Assembly (NCBI RefSeq): GCF_029958925.1 | Contig: NZ_CP124616.1 | Location: 3,782,001 to 3,846,000 of the forward strand | DNA from: Tropicibacter oceani | GTDB lineage: Bacteria; Pseudomonadota; Alphaproteobacteria; Rhodobacterales; Rhodobacteraceae | Direction: 5' to 3' | Length of the DNA stretch: 64,000 nucleotides | Shown here: positions 25,016-34,131 of the stretch, in pieces | Layout of the letters: each line of letters begins with the position of its first letter | Numbering within the stretch: position 1 is the stretch's first letter | The notes under the pieces: generated by a model | Told to the model about the DNA's origin: nothing | The model's input: the letters and a program-made list of their open reading frames with translations, nothing else | Databases searched by the model: none | Program-made: the position numbers and the translations under genes

Positions 25016-26920
25016 AAACGCGCTGCGTTCGGATTTGTCCACATGGGCGCCGTTGGGCCCGATGTCGAATTCAGCATCGTCTTCCTCGTTCATCCGACCG
25101 GCCTGAGCCCGTGCCTGTGCGGCCTGACCCAGACGCCATGTCAGCGCCTCGTCCGCCAGGTCCTCAAGGTCTTCCTCGGCTTCCGACAGCTCGGTTTGCC
25201 AACCTTGCTGCGCCTCCAGCTTGGCCAGTTCCTCGGCCACGGTCATGCGCGACAGATCGGCATCACCCGGACGACGGATGCAGGGCACGACTTGCAGATG
25301 GCGCGCGGACAGAAGGCTTTCAAGAGCCTGCGCGCCGATTGCCTCTTCGGCATTCAGGCGCATCCGGTCCTCTGCGCCGATGCTGCGCAGGATGACATCG
25401 CGCAGAATGCTGATCTGCCCGTCGCTGCAGGGCATCGCCTCCAGTTCGGATTCGAATTCCGCCGCGACCTCGGGGGCCGACAGGATGGCGCCCAGAACCA
25501 CCGCTTCGCGCAGCATCGTTTCGGCACCCTCGCCCCCGGCCACCAACAAAGAGGTCTTGGCCCCCTCCGAAGGCGGCGGCGGGGCCTTCCAGTCGCGTTT
25601 TTGCCACGGGGTCCTGGGCCCCGTTCCGCCGCGCTTGGGGCGGAACAGCTCGAACCGCAGTTCCTTGATTTCCTGCCCATAGTGATGGCGCAGGGACGGG
25701 TCCTGGATCTTGGCGATGCGGGCGCGCAGCAGCTTGTCCAGCGCCGCCTTGCGTTCAGGGCTGTCAAAGACCTTGCCCTCGGTTTCCTGCCGCCACAGCA
25801 GTTGCACCATGGGCATCGCCGCCTCAAGAACCTGCCGCACCGCGTCCGGCCCTTCGGCGCGCAACAGATCGTCCGGATCCTTGCCTTCGGGCATCACCGC
25901 AAAGCGCAGGCCCTTGCCCGCCTCCAGCAGCGGAAGCGCCAGGTCGATCACCCGGTAGGCGGCGCGCAGGCCCGCCTTGTCACCATCCAGCGCAATGATC
26001 GGCTCGTCGCTGATGCGCCACATCAGCTGCAGCTGGGGCTCGGTGACCGCCGTCCCCAAAGGCGCGACCGAGGCGGTGAACCCCGCCTCGCTCAGCGCGA
26101 TCACGTCCATGTACCCTTCGGCAACGACAAGAGGCTGACCCTTGCCGCTGGACTCGCGCGCGGGGCGCAGGTTGTAAAGGTTGCGCGACTTGTCGAACAG
26201 CTCGGTTTCGGGCGAATTCAGATACTTGGCGTTGTCATTGGGGTCCATCGCCCGCCCGCCAAAGGCAATCGCCCGCCCCCGCCCGTCGCGGATCGGGAAC
26301 ATGATCCGGTCGCGGAACACGTCATAAGGTTCGCGCCCCTTGTCCGAGGCCTTGACCAGCCCGGCGCCCAGCATCAGGTCAATCGGAACGCCCTTGCCCT
26401 TCAGGTGTTCGCGCAGGTTTTCCCACCCGGCGGGGGCAAAACCGATCTCGAAACGCTCCAGCGCGCCCTCATCCAGGCCCCGCCGGGCCAGATAGGCGCG
26501 CGCCTCTTCGGCCACGCCGCGCCGCAGCTGCAGGCGAAAGAACTGCACCGCCTGCTCCATGACTTCGGCCAGCAAGGTCCGGCGATCCGATTTTTCCTGC
26601 GCGCGCGGGTCCTGCTTGGGCACCTCCATCCCTGCCTCTTGGGCAAGGATTTCAATGGCTTCCATAAAGCTGACATTCTCGGTTTCGCGGACAAAGGAAA
26701 TCGCGTCGCCCTTGGCCTGACAGCCAAAGCAATAGTAATACCCCTTGCGGTCATCCACATGAAAAGACGCGGTTTTTTCGTGATGAAAGGGGCAAGGCCC
26801 CCACATGTCACCCTTGCCCTGATTGGACTTGCGGTTGTCCCACAGCACCTTGCGCCCGGCCACTTGGGCCATGCTGGTGCGGGTGCGCAGCTCATCTAGG
26901 AATCCGGGGGGCAAGCTCAT
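24971..26920 (-). CDS. dnaG: DNA primase DnaG
   Basis: Synthesises RNA primers at the replication fork. The product is 649 residues with the standard three parts: a CHC2 zinc finger (CPFHHEKTASF ... CFGCQAKGD, about residues 42-66), the TOPRIM catalytic core (EGYMDVIAL and IALDGDKAG) and a C-terminal helicase-binding region. The start MSLPPGFLDEL is typical of the alphaproteobacterial protein. rpoD follows after about 120 bases. Confidence 0.97.
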   Translation of the reverse strand: MSLPPGFLDELRTRTSMAQVAGRKVLWDNRKSNQGKGDMWGPCPFHHEKTASFHVDDRKGYYYCFGCQAKGDAISFVRETENVSFMEAIEILAQEAGMEVPKQDPRAQEKSDRRTLLAEVMEQAVQFFRLQLRRGVAEEARAYLARRGLDEGALERFEIGFAPAGWENLREHLKGKGVPIDLMLGAGLVKASDKGREPYDVFRDRIMFPIRDGRGRAIAFGGRAMDPNDNAKYLNSPETELFDKSRNLYNLRPARESSGKGQPLVVAEGYMDVIALSEAGFTASVAPLGTAVTEPQLQLMWRISDEPIIALDGDKAGLRAAYRVIDLALPLLEAGKGLRFAVMPEGKDPDDLLRAEGPDAVRQVLEAAMPMVQLLWRQETEGKVFDSPERKAALDKLLRARIAKIQDPSLRHHYGQEIKELRFELFRPKRGGTGPRTPWQKRDWKAPPPPSEGAKTSLLVAGGEGAETMLREAVVLGAILSAPEVAAEFESELEAMPCSDGQISILRDVILRSIGAEDRMRLNAEEAIGAQALESLLSARHLQVVPCIRRPGDADLSRMTVAEELAKLEAQQGWQTELSEAEEDLEDLADEALTWRLGQAAQARAQAGRMNEEDDAEFDIGPNGAHVDKSERSAFDSLLSQIRFDKAKR

Positions 26921-27054
26921 GGGGGTCTATATTGGACGCCCGCGCGCCTAAGTCCAGAGGCCGCCAAAACTTGTCCACGACTAAATCGCGCAACATCCGC
27001 CCCGCGCGCCAGCCCGAGGACAAGGCCAAAGGCCGCCGGACGAGACAGGAAAGC

Positions 27055-27068
27055 GCGCCGCAAGGCGC
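27055..27068. repeat. Small GC hairpin between dnaG and a hypothetical gene
   Basis: GCGCC-GCAA-GGCGC is a perfect 5-base stem with a GNRA-type tetraloop, 20 bases past the stop of the minus-strand gene at 27089-27364. It may contribute to 3'-end formation but has no T-run. The rest of the 26921-27088 gap shows no gene. Confidence 0.35.
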
Positions 27069-27088
27069 TCCTTCAGATCACCGCTGGC

Positions 27089-27364
27089 TCACATCGCCTC
27101 GCATTGGGCGCGGTAGGCGGGTTCAATCTCGTCGATCTGCGCTTCGGGCACGCCATAGACGAATTCGATCAGCATATCGGCGGCGGTCTGGTCATACTCC
27201 GCGCGCAGCTTGTCACGGGCGGCATCGGCGCTGTCGCCGGCGCGGCGGGCATCCACGGCCTTCATCACGACCACCATCTGCGCATCGCAATCGGCGGTCG
27301 CCTCTTGCGCATGGACCGGCGCGGCAAGCATCGCGGCACAGGCAAACATCAACGGCAAACGCAT
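27089..27364 (-). CDS. Hypothetical small exported protein
   Basis: Unrecognised 91-residue protein with a clear signal peptide (MRLPLMFACAAMLAAPVHAQ) and a helical, acidic mature part. That part has two cysteines, ADCDAQM near its start and AQCEAM at the very end, which could be joined by a disulfide. GGGAGAG precedes the ATG. It lies 30 bases downstream of the sarcosine oxidase operon in the same orientation. Confidence 0.7.
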   Translation of the reverse strand: MRLPLMFACAAMLAAPVHAQEATADCDAQMVVVMKAVDARRAGDSADAARDKLRAEYDQTAADMLIEFVYGVPEAQIDEIEPAYRAQCEAM

Positions 27365-27394
27365 CGGAACTCTCCCAGCTTGGTCGCGGGTTAT

Positions 27395-27949
27395 CTAATC
27401 CGCCTGCCCCTGCGCGGCAACCGAAACCATCGCTTCTGCGATCTCGTGCACCAGAGTCTGCGACATGGAGCGAAACCCCAGAACAACGATCGCCTCGGCG
27501 CTTTCGCGCAGCACCATCACGTTGACATGCTGGCATTGCGTGCGCAGGGCGCTGCCCACCGGAAAGGCGACAGGGCGCAGGTCAACCGGCATCAGTCGCG
27601 CCAACACCTCGGCCCCCTGTGCGCCGGTCAGGCGCAGCACCGCCCAGCCGTCCGACTGGTCGCTGACCGCCGCGTGATCGCGCAACCCCTTGTCGGGCGC
27701 GGGGCCCATCAGCATCGCCTGATCCCTGCCCGACCAGAAACAACAGGCATCCTTGCCGGTGCTGACCTGTCCAACCGCAGGCCAGTCCAGACCATGCGCC
27801 TTTTGCAGGGCCGCGCCCAGCGCCGCCGCTTGTCCCTTGAAGGGTGAAAGCCAGGTCAGATGCCCGGCCTCGACCTCGGACAAGGTCCAGTCCCCATGCG
27901 TCACCGGAAGCAGCCCGGCACAGGGGCTGAGTGCCATCAGTTCAGCCAC
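27395..27949 (-). CDS. soxG: Sarcosine oxidase, gamma subunit
   Basis: Gamma subunit of heterotetrameric sarcosine oxidase, which converts sarcosine to glycine and passes the methyl group to tetrahydrofolate. (The sox symbols here are the sarcosine oxidase names, unrelated to sulfur oxidation.) The product is 184 residues starting at a GTG at 27949, overlapping the alpha-subunit gene by 8 bases. Segments such as WAVLRLTGAQGAEVLARLMPVDLR and VMVLRESAEAIVVLGFRSM are typical of the gamma subunit. Confidence 0.9.
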   Translation of the reverse strand: MAELMALSPCAGLLPVTHGDWTLSEVEAGHLTWLSPFKGQAAALGAALQKAHGLDWPAVGQVSTGKDACCFWSGRDQAMLMGPAPDKGLRDHAAVSDQSDGWAVLRLTGAQGAEVLARLMPVDLRPVAFPVGSALRTQCQHVNVMVLRESAEAIVVLGFRSMSQTLVHEIAEAMVSVAAQGQAD

Positions 27950-30878
27950 GAAGCCGCCCTCCTTCCTGATCGAATGCCACGGGGTCGCTCACCTCGCACA
28001 GCGTCTCGACGCCCCGCAGGTGATCGACCAGCTTGACCCTGTCGCCATACCGCGCCCGTCCGCCGCGCAGGAACGCCAGCGCCCGCACCTCGTTCAGTGT
28101 GGGGGAAAAGCCGGTGCTGGTGACATAGCCAAGATCGTTCTCGCGCACTGGCGCGGCATCCGCTTCGAACAGATGCGCCCCCGCCGGGATCTGCTTGACC
28201 GCGCCAACGGGGCGCAGGCCGATCAGCTGTTCGCGGGTTTCATCCACCAGCCCCGGACGCGCCGCCAATGCCTTGCCGACAAAGTCCTTCTTGTCGCTCA
28301 GCATCCGTTGAAACCCGATATCAAAGGCAGTGGTGCGCCCGTGGATTTCCGAATGGGTGATATGGCCCTTTTCGATCCGCAGCACGTTCAGCGCCTCCAT
28401 CCCATAGGCCCCGCCGCCCATCGCCTCGGCCCGCGCCACAAGCTCGCGGAAAAGACTGTCGCCATAGCGCGCCGGCACCGCGATCTCATAGGCGTGTTCG
28501 CCCGAGAACGAGATGCGGAACAGCCGCGCCCCGACCCCCATAACCGACACCGCGCCGCAGGCCATGTAGGGACAGCGGTCGTTGTCGATCGGGGCATCCA
28601 GCAGCCCGTTCAGCAAATCGCGCGACTTTGGCCCGGCCACGGCGAATTGCGCCCATTGCTCGGTCGCCGAGGTAAAGCGCACATCCATCCCGGCGCAAAA
28701 CGCCTGCTTCACCCAGTCCAGGTGCCGCATCACCAGCCCGGCGGCGGCGGTGGTCGTGGTCATCACCCAGTGATTGTCGCCCAGCCGCGCGCAGGTGCCA
28801 TCGTCCATCACATGGCCGTCCTCGCGCAGCATCAGCCCATAACGCACCTTGCCCACCTTCAGCGTGCTGAACACGTTGGTATAGACGAAATCCAGAAACG
28901 CACCGACATCCGCCCCGAACAGCTCGATCTTGCCCAGGGTCGAGACATCGCAAATCCCCACCGCCTCGCGCACCATGCGCACCTCGCGGTCACAGCTTTG
29001 CCGCCAGGTCGTTTCGCCGGGGCGCGGGAAATAGCTGGGCCTGTACCACAGCCCCGCCTCGATCATCGGCGCGCCGCGTTCGACCGTGGCCTTGTGCGAG
29101 GTGGTGAACCGTTGCGGCGCAAATCCCTTGCCCTGCGCCCCCGCGCCCAGCGCCGCGATGGCGACAGGCGTGTATGGCGGACGAAAGGTGGTCGTGCCGG
29201 TTTCGGGAATGCCGCGCCCGGTGGCATCGGCCAGCACCGCCAGCGCCAAAACGTTCGAGCTTTTGCCCTGATCGGTCGCCATGCCCTGCGTGGTGTAGCG
29301 TTTCATATGCTCGACCGAGCGGAAGTTTTCCTGCGCGGCCTGTTTGACGTCCTTCACGGTCACGTCGTTCTGGAAATCCAGCCAGGCGCGGCCCTTGCCC
29401 GCAACCGCCCAAAGCCGCCCGGGCCGGTAAGGTGTATCCTCGGCCTGCGGCACGTTGGGCAACGCGCCCTTGCGGCCCAGCGCCCGGGCGGCCTCCAGCC
29501 CGGCCTCGGCGCCCTCGTGCAGGCAGGCGGCGGTGGAAAACGCACCGCGCGCCGCGCCCGCGACGCTCATCCCCGGAACCGCCCCGTCGCGCGGCACAAA
29601 GGCCAGCAGGTCATCGTTCCAGACTGGCCGTCCGTTCAGATGGCAGGTCAGATGCACCGAAGGGTTCCAGCCCCCCGACACGCCCAACGCCTGCACCGCA
29701 AGGCGTTCCTCGCGCCCATCCGGCAGGCGCAGCGCGATCCCTTCCAGACCCTGCCGCCCCAGGCCCCGCGTCACCTGCGCGCCGGGGTAGAACGGCACGT
29801 CCCCGGCAAGGTTCTGCGCGTCATGGCGGCTGTCGATCAGCGCCACCACATGCATCCCGGCCCCTGCCAGATCGCGCGCGGTGCGGTGGGCGTCGTCGTT
29901 GTTGCCAAAGACCGCCACGGTTTTGCCCGCCACCACGCCATAGCGATTGAGATAGCCGCGCATGGCGCCCGCCATCATGATCCCGGGGCGGTCGTTATCG
30001 CGAAAGGCCACGTGCCGCTCCAGCGCCCCGGCGCACAGCACCGCGCGCTTTGCCGCGATCCGCCAAAAGGTTTCCAGGGGGCGATCCCCGGCATCGGCCA
30101 GATGGTGCGACACCTTTTGCAGTGCCCCATAGGTCCCCTGATCAAAAGCCCCGGTCACGGCCGTGCGGGTCATCACGCGCACATTGTCCATGCCCGCCAG
30201 CTCGGCCGCCACATCCGCGGCCCAAAGATGCGCGGGCTTGCCGTCCACCTCTTCGACCTCGTTCAACAAACGGCCGCCCAGTTGCGGGCCTTCGTCACAC
30301 AGGATCACATCCGCCCCGGCGCGTCCCGCCGCCAGCGCCGCCATCAAGCCCGCAGGCCCGCCGCCGATCACCAGCACGTCGCAAAAGGCAAAGGCCCGGT
30401 CATAGCGATCCTCGACCGGTTTGCCGGACAACGCGCCAAGCCCCGCCGCGCGGCGAATGACCGGCTCGTACAGCTTTTCCCAAAAGGCCTTGGGCCACAT
30501 GAATGTCTTGTAATAGAACCCCGCGCCAAGAAAAGGCGACGCCAGATCGTTCACCGCCATCAGGTCCAGCGCCAGCGAAGGCCAGCGGTTCTGGCTGCGC
30601 GCCTCAAGCCCCTCGAACAGCTCTTGCATCGTGGCGCGCGTGTTCGGCTCGGCCCGCGCGCCGCTGCGCACGGTGACCAGCGCGTTGGGCTCTTCTGACC
30701 CGGCAGTCAAAACCCCGCGCGGGCGATGATACTTGAAACTGCGCCCGACCAGCCGCACCCCCTCACCCAGCAGGGCCGAGGCCAATGTGTCGCCCGCAAA
30801 GCCCTGATAGCCGCGCCCGTCAAAGCGAAACCCGATCGGGCGGCTCCGGTCGATCCGGCCCTTGCCATCAATCCGCAT
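27942..30878 (-). CDS. soxA: Sarcosine oxidase, alpha subunit
   Basis: Large subunit (978 residues) with an N-terminal 2Fe-2S-ferredoxin-like domain lacking a cluster, a dinucleotide-binding domain (LVIGGGPAGLMAALAAGRAG, about 170-189) and a C-terminal aminomethyltransferase (GcvT-like) domain. The last binds folate and receives the methyl group. It overlaps soxD by 11 bases upstream and soxG by 8 bases downstream, so the operon is tightly coupled. Length matches the family. Confidence 0.95.
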   Translation of the reverse strand: MRIDGKGRIDRSRPIGFRFDGRGYQGFAGDTLASALLGEGVRLVGRSFKYHRPRGVLTAGSEEPNALVTVRSGARAEPNTRATMQELFEGLEARSQNRWPSLALDLMAVNDLASPFLGAGFYYKTFMWPKAFWEKLYEPVIRRAAGLGALSGKPVEDRYDRAFAFCDVLVIGGGPAGLMAALAAGRAGADVILCDEGPQLGGRLLNEVEEVDGKPAHLWAADVAAELAGMDNVRVMTRTAVTGAFDQGTYGALQKVSHHLADAGDRPLETFWRIAAKRAVLCAGALERHVAFRDNDRPGIMMAGAMRGYLNRYGVVAGKTVAVFGNNDDAHRTARDLAGAGMHVVALIDSRHDAQNLAGDVPFYPGAQVTRGLGRQGLEGIALRLPDGREERLAVQALGVSGGWNPSVHLTCHLNGRPVWNDDLLAFVPRDGAVPGMSVAGAARGAFSTAACLHEGAEAGLEAARALGRKGALPNVPQAEDTPYRPGRLWAVAGKGRAWLDFQNDVTVKDVKQAAQENFRSVEHMKRYTTQGMATDQGKSSNVLALAVLADATGRGIPETGTTTFRPPYTPVAIAALGAGAQGKGFAPQRFTTSHKATVERGAPMIEAGLWYRPSYFPRPGETTWRQSCDREVRMVREAVGICDVSTLGKIELFGADVGAFLDFVYTNVFSTLKVGKVRYGLMLREDGHVMDDGTCARLGDNHWVMTTTTAAAGLVMRHLDWVKQAFCAGMDVRFTSATEQWAQFAVAGPKSRDLLNGLLDAPIDNDRCPYMACGAVSVMGVGARLFRISFSGEHAYEIAVPARYGDSLFRELVARAEAMGGGAYGMEALNVLRIEKGHITHSEIHGRTTAFDIGFQRMLSDKKDFVGKALAARPGLVDETREQLIGLRPVGAVKQIPAGAHLFEADAAPVRENDLGYVTSTGFSPTLNEVRALAFLRGGRARYGDRVKLVDHLRGVETLCEVSDPVAFDQEGGRLRG

Positions 30879-31134
30879 CGCTTGTCTCCACCAATGCGGC
30901 GCCGAAAATCTCGTGGGTCAGGGTATCGCGCTCGACCACCAGCCAAGCGCCGCAGCCCGCCTCGTGATACCACAGATCCCTTGTCCGCCCCGCCGGGTTG
31001 TCGCGCAGGTGCAGGTAGGCGTGCCAAACCTCGCCCCCGGCACCCGGCGCAGGCCGGTCCAGCAGGCTTGCCGCGCCCTGGTAATAGAATTCGCGCCGGT
31101 CACGCGTGCCGCAGATCGGACAGGGTATCCTCAT
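30868..31134 (-). CDS. soxD: Sarcosine oxidase, delta subunit
   Basis: Small zinc-binding subunit (88 residues from the ATG at 31134). It begins MRIPCPICGTRD; the two cysteines at 5 and 8, a histidine in LWYHEAG and a cysteine in GCGAW are the zinc ligands of the family. A longer in-frame version to 31242 has a non-family N-terminus and is rejected. It lies between an unknown gene and soxA. Confidence 0.93.
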   Translation of the reverse strand: MRIPCPICGTRDRREFYYQGAASLLDRPAPGAGGEVWHAYLHLRDNPAGRTRDLWYHEAGCGAWLVVERDTLTHEIFGAALVETSDAD

Positions 31135-31141
31135 GTCTTCC

Positions 31142-31645
31142 TCACATTCCGTCGCAGCGGGCATCAGGCACGCGGAACAGCTTGTAGCTGACCCATTGCC
31201 CCGGCACCTCGGCCAGATCCAACGATCCGCCGCAGCCGCCAACCTCGCCCACCATCAGATAGCGCGTGCGAAAGGTCATGCCCGCGCTGTCCTGCTTGCG
31301 CACCTCAAGCGATCCGCCGTCGCATTCGGCCAGGCACGTGGCCTCGCCCGCCTCATTGCCACAATACAGGGTCTGGGTCAGCACCCGGCCATGCTGGTCA
31401 CTGGCGCGCGCCCGGCCCTGGTTCGCGGCGATCACCTCCAACTTGCCCGCGCGGGCCACCTCGGTGGTCCAATCCCCCACCCAAAGCCGGATTTCCCGCA
31501 CCACCTGCGCCGGCTGCGACGCCAGGTGCTCGGCCGTATAGGCGCGCTCGTAACAGCCCGGCAGAACCTCGCCCGCCTGTGCGCCGCCGTCGATCAGCAC
31601 GCAGAGCGCCAGCACCTTCTTCTTGGCAAAAACACTCAAATCCAC
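31142..31645 (-). CDS. Unknown Cys-rich secreted protein inside the sarcosine oxidase operon
   Basis: Unrecognised 167-residue protein beginning at a GTG (31645) with GGAGGGGG upstream. The N-terminus (VFAKKKVLALCVLIDGGAQAGEV) is a weak signal peptide. The mature part has at least seven cysteines (PGCYE, LYCGN, TCLAECDGG, GGCGGS, DARCDGM), suggesting disulfides and a periplasmic or surface location. It sits between soxB (14 bases upstream) and soxD (7 bases downstream), so it is translated as part of the sarcosine oxidase operon. In the usual order nothing separates soxB from soxD. It could be a lysozyme-inhibitor-like or binding protein, but I cannot support a function. Confidence 0.72.
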   Translation of the reverse strand: MDLSVFAKKKVLALCVLIDGGAQAGEVLPGCYERAYTAEHLASQPAQVVREIRLWVGDWTTEVARAGKLEVIAANQGRARASDQHGRVLTQTLYCGNEAGEATCLAECDGGSLEVRKQDSAGMTFRTRYLMVGEVGGCGGSLDLAEVPGQWVSYKLFRVPDARCDGM

Positions 31646-31659
31646 CCCCTCCCCTCGCG

Positions 31660-32913
31660 CTAGTGCAGGTTATGCTGCGCGCCGGTGCCCTCTTCGTCCA
31701 TCAGCCCGCGCCCGGTTTCGAACCGGTCCAGCCGGAACCGCGCCGCAGGGGCGTGATGGCGGTCCTGCGCGATCAGATGCGCAAAGCTGAAGCCCGACCC
31801 CGGCACCGCCTTGAACCCGCCGTAACACCAGCCGCAATTGAGATAGAGCCCCTCAATCCCCGTCTTGTCGATGATGGGTGAACCATCGGGCGACATATCC
31901 ATGATCCCGCCCCAGCTGCGCAGCAGCCGCGCCTTGCCGATGATCGGCATCAAGGTCATCGCCGCCTCCATCACGTGCTCCTGCATCGGCAGGTTGCCAC
32001 GCGCGGCATAGGAGGCATAGAAATCCAGATCGCCGCCAAAGACCAACCCGCCCTTGTCGGACTGGCTGATATAGAAATGCCCCATTCCGAATGTCACCAC
32101 GTGGTCGATCACCGGTTTCAGCCCCTCGGTGACAAAGGCCTGAAGGACGTGGCTTTCGATCGGCAGCCGCATTCCCGCCATCCCCGCCACAAGGCCAGAG
32201 CGTCCGGCGACCACGATCCCGACCTTCTTGGCCCGGATCGCCCCGCGCGAGGTCTGCACCCCGGTGACGCGCCCGCCTTCGATGTCGATGCCGGTGACTT
32301 CGCAGTTCTGGATCAGATCGACGCCGCGCTGATCGGCGCCGCGCGCATAGCCCCAGGCCACCGCATCATGCCGCGCCGTGCCGCCGCGCGGATGGTACAG
32401 CCCGCCGTAGATCGGAAACCGGATGTTGTCATGGTCAAGGTAGGGCAGCAGTTTGCGCACGCCGTCCCGGTCCAGCAGGATGGCGTCGTCGCCCTGGTTG
32501 ACCATGGCATTGCCGCGCCGCGCCGCCGCGTCGCGTGCACCGTCGGAATGGAACAGGTTGATGATCCCGCGCTGCGAATGCATGACGTTGTAGTTCAGCT
32601 CGTCTTCCATCCCCTCCCACAGCTTGAGCGAATGGGAATAGAACTCCGAGTTTCCGGGCAGCCCGTAGTTGGCGCGCACGATGGTGGTGTTGCGCCCGAC
32701 GTTGCCGCCGCCCAGATAGCCCTTTTCCAGCACCGCGACATTGGTCAGCCCATGTTCCTTGGCCAGGTAAAAGGCCGTGGCCAGCCCGTGACCGCCGCCA
32801 CCAATGATGACGATGTCATATTCGGCCTTTGGGGCCGGATCGCGCCAGTGCGGGGACCAGCCCTTGTTGCCGGTCAACCCTTCTTTCAGAACCCGCAGAC
32901 CCGAGAAGCGCAT
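31660..32913 (-). CDS. soxB: Sarcosine oxidase, beta subunit
   Basis: Flavin subunit carrying the sarcosine-oxidising site with covalent FMN and non-covalent FAD. The product is 417 residues from the ATG at 32913 (GGAGGTGGCG upstream). The Rossmann motif IIGGGGHGLATAFYLAKEHG is near residue 37, and HSQRGIINL is in the central region. It is the first gene of the operon, followed by an unknown gene, then soxD, soxA and soxG. Confidence 0.95.
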   Translation of the reverse strand: MRFSGLRVLKEGLTGNKGWSPHWRDPAPKAEYDIVIIGGGGHGLATAFYLAKEHGLTNVAVLEKGYLGGGNVGRNTTIVRANYGLPGNSEFYSHSLKLWEGMEDELNYNVMHSQRGIINLFHSDGARDAAARRGNAMVNQGDDAILLDRDGVRKLLPYLDHDNIRFPIYGGLYHPRGGTARHDAVAWGYARGADQRGVDLIQNCEVTGIDIEGGRVTGVQTSRGAIRAKKVGIVVAGRSGLVAGMAGMRLPIESHVLQAFVTEGLKPVIDHVVTFGMGHFYISQSDKGGLVFGGDLDFYASYAARGNLPMQEHVMEAAMTLMPIIGKARLLRSWGGIMDMSPDGSPIIDKTGIEGLYLNCGWCYGGFKAVPGSGFSFAHLIAQDRHHAPAARFRLDRFETGRGLMDEEGTGAQHNLH

Positions 32914-32931
32914 CGCCACCTCCAATGGAAA

Positions 32932-32955
32932 ACAGGGCCAGCGTGCCAGCCCTGT
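32932..32955. repeat. Hairpin in the leader of the sarcosine oxidase operon
   Basis: ACAGGGC (32932-32938) pairs perfectly with GCCCTGT (32949-32955) around a 10-base loop, about 20 bases upstream of the soxB ATG. It would lie in the 5' untranslated region and could mark a regulatory or processing site. I see no glycine riboswitch fold. Confidence 0.4.
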
Positions 32956-33032
32956 CCAGAAGTATCAATGCGTTGCTTGCCCTGCCCCCGTCGTTTTCGA
33001 CAATCTCCGGTCCAGCAGCGACAGCCGGTAGG

Positions 33033-33587
33033 TCAGGCATCGCTCCAGACGATCTTGGGGGCGAAACGCGGGCGGGTGAACCCATAGTTGTAGAACAGGC
33101 TGGCCGTGTTCAGACCCGGCACTTCGAATGGAGGTTGGTACTCTGTCTGCGTCTCGACGACGATGATCCGTTCGTTGTTCAGCATGCTCGGCAGGCTGTC
33201 GGTCATTCCGCCCAGTGTGCTGGAGGCCATTGCCTCGAACCCCCCGCGAACCTGGGACCACTCGACCTCATAGCCGCCGCTATCGCTGTACCGCACCAGC
33301 GTCACACGCAACGAATAGGGTCCGTTCGAACGTGTCAGGAATGCCAACAAATCCACCATGCCATCAAGATAGTCGCCGTCGATCGGATCGGTTTCACGCG
33401 ACAGGGCGTCAGAGATCGTGTAGGCCGCCTTGACGTTCAGGCTTTTGTAGCGGAACGCATCGTGCAGCGAAAAGGTGGCGGCAAGCACGGTCATGATCAG
33501 GGGCAACCAGATCACGGCTTCGATTGTGACGTTGCCGGATTGATCGCGGCGAAAGTCATTCAGGCGGGAAAGAAGCTGCTTGAACAT
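33033..33587 (-). CDS. TadE/F-like pseudopilin (locus A, third gene)
   Basis: 184-residue protein with the TadE-type architecture: short basic N-terminus, DFRRDQSGNVTIEAVIWLPLIMTVLAATF (prepilin-like glycine and Glu followed by one membrane helix), then an extracytoplasmic domain. The C-terminal GFTRPRFAPKIV matches the equivalent locus B protein (SFTRPRYAPQMV). It starts 4 bases after the preceding gene. Likely a minor component or assembly factor of Tad/Flp-type pili, processed by a prepilin peptidase not seen here. Confidence 0.82.
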   Translation of the reverse strand: MFKQLLSRLNDFRRDQSGNVTIEAVIWLPLIMTVLAATFSLHDAFRYKSLNVKAAYTISDALSRETDPIDGDYLDGMVDLLAFLTRSNGPYSLRVTLVRYSDSGGYEVEWSQVRGGFEAMASSTLGGMTDSLPSMLNNERIIVVETQTEYQPPFEVPGLNTASLFYNYGFTRPRFAPKIVWSDA

Positions 33588-33591
33588 GGTC

Positions 33592-34131
33592 TTACCTCGG
33601 TTCTTGGACGAATGCGGAAGTCACGACCATCTGGGCGTAGCCTTCGTCGTCCTTGTTGAGTTTCTTGCCAAGTGACGTGGTCGGCAGCATCGGCTTGTAC
33701 TTCAGGCAGGCGCGCATCAGCATCAGGTCATTGTCCCGGCCGGGCACAAAGTTGCGTACCGGGTGCGGATCCTGTGCAGCGTTCTGGCAATCGGCATCGA
33801 CCGGTGCCGCTGAAAAGTCGCGCGGCTGGACCTGAACCATCTCAAGACGCAGGTTCGCCTCGCAGTCGTCCAGGATCGCGGCCTTTTCACAGATCATCGC
33901 CCGCACATCGGTATAGCTGGGGATGTCGCCCGTGCTCAGCCGGATTTCCCGGGTCGCCAGGTCCACACCACGTTCCAGCATGGCATGACGAAGGTTCATG
34001 TAGGCGACCTCGACGGCGGCTGCGAGCAGCAGGAAAAAGACCGTGAAGTAGACTGCGAATTCCACAGTGGCGTTGCCGTCCTCGTCCTTGCGGAAGCGTC
34101 GGGCAAAGCTTGTTAGACGGTTCATCATCAT
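33592..34131 (-). CDS. TadE/F-like pseudopilin (locus A, second gene)
   Basis: 179-residue TadE-like protein: RRFRKDEDGNATVEFAVYFTVFFLLLAAAVEVAYM gives the GNATVEF prepilin-type site and a single membrane helix. The extracytoplasmic part carries four cysteines. It resembles the locus B second gene along its length (for example DDCEANLRLEMVQVQ and PGCEDMLRLEMVSLD; LMRACLKYKPM and LLRACYKYQPI). The start overlaps the VWA gene stop by 4 bases; ATGs at 34128 and 34125 are alternatives. Confidence 0.82.
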   Translation of the reverse strand: MMMNRLTSFARRFRKDEDGNATVEFAVYFTVFFLLLAAAVEVAYMNLRHAMLERGVDLATREIRLSTGDIPSYTDVRAMICEKAAILDDCEANLRLEMVQVQPRDFSAAPVDADCQNAAQDPHPVRNFVPGRDNDLMLMRACLKYKPMLPTTSLGKKLNKDDEGYAQMVVTSAFVQEPR

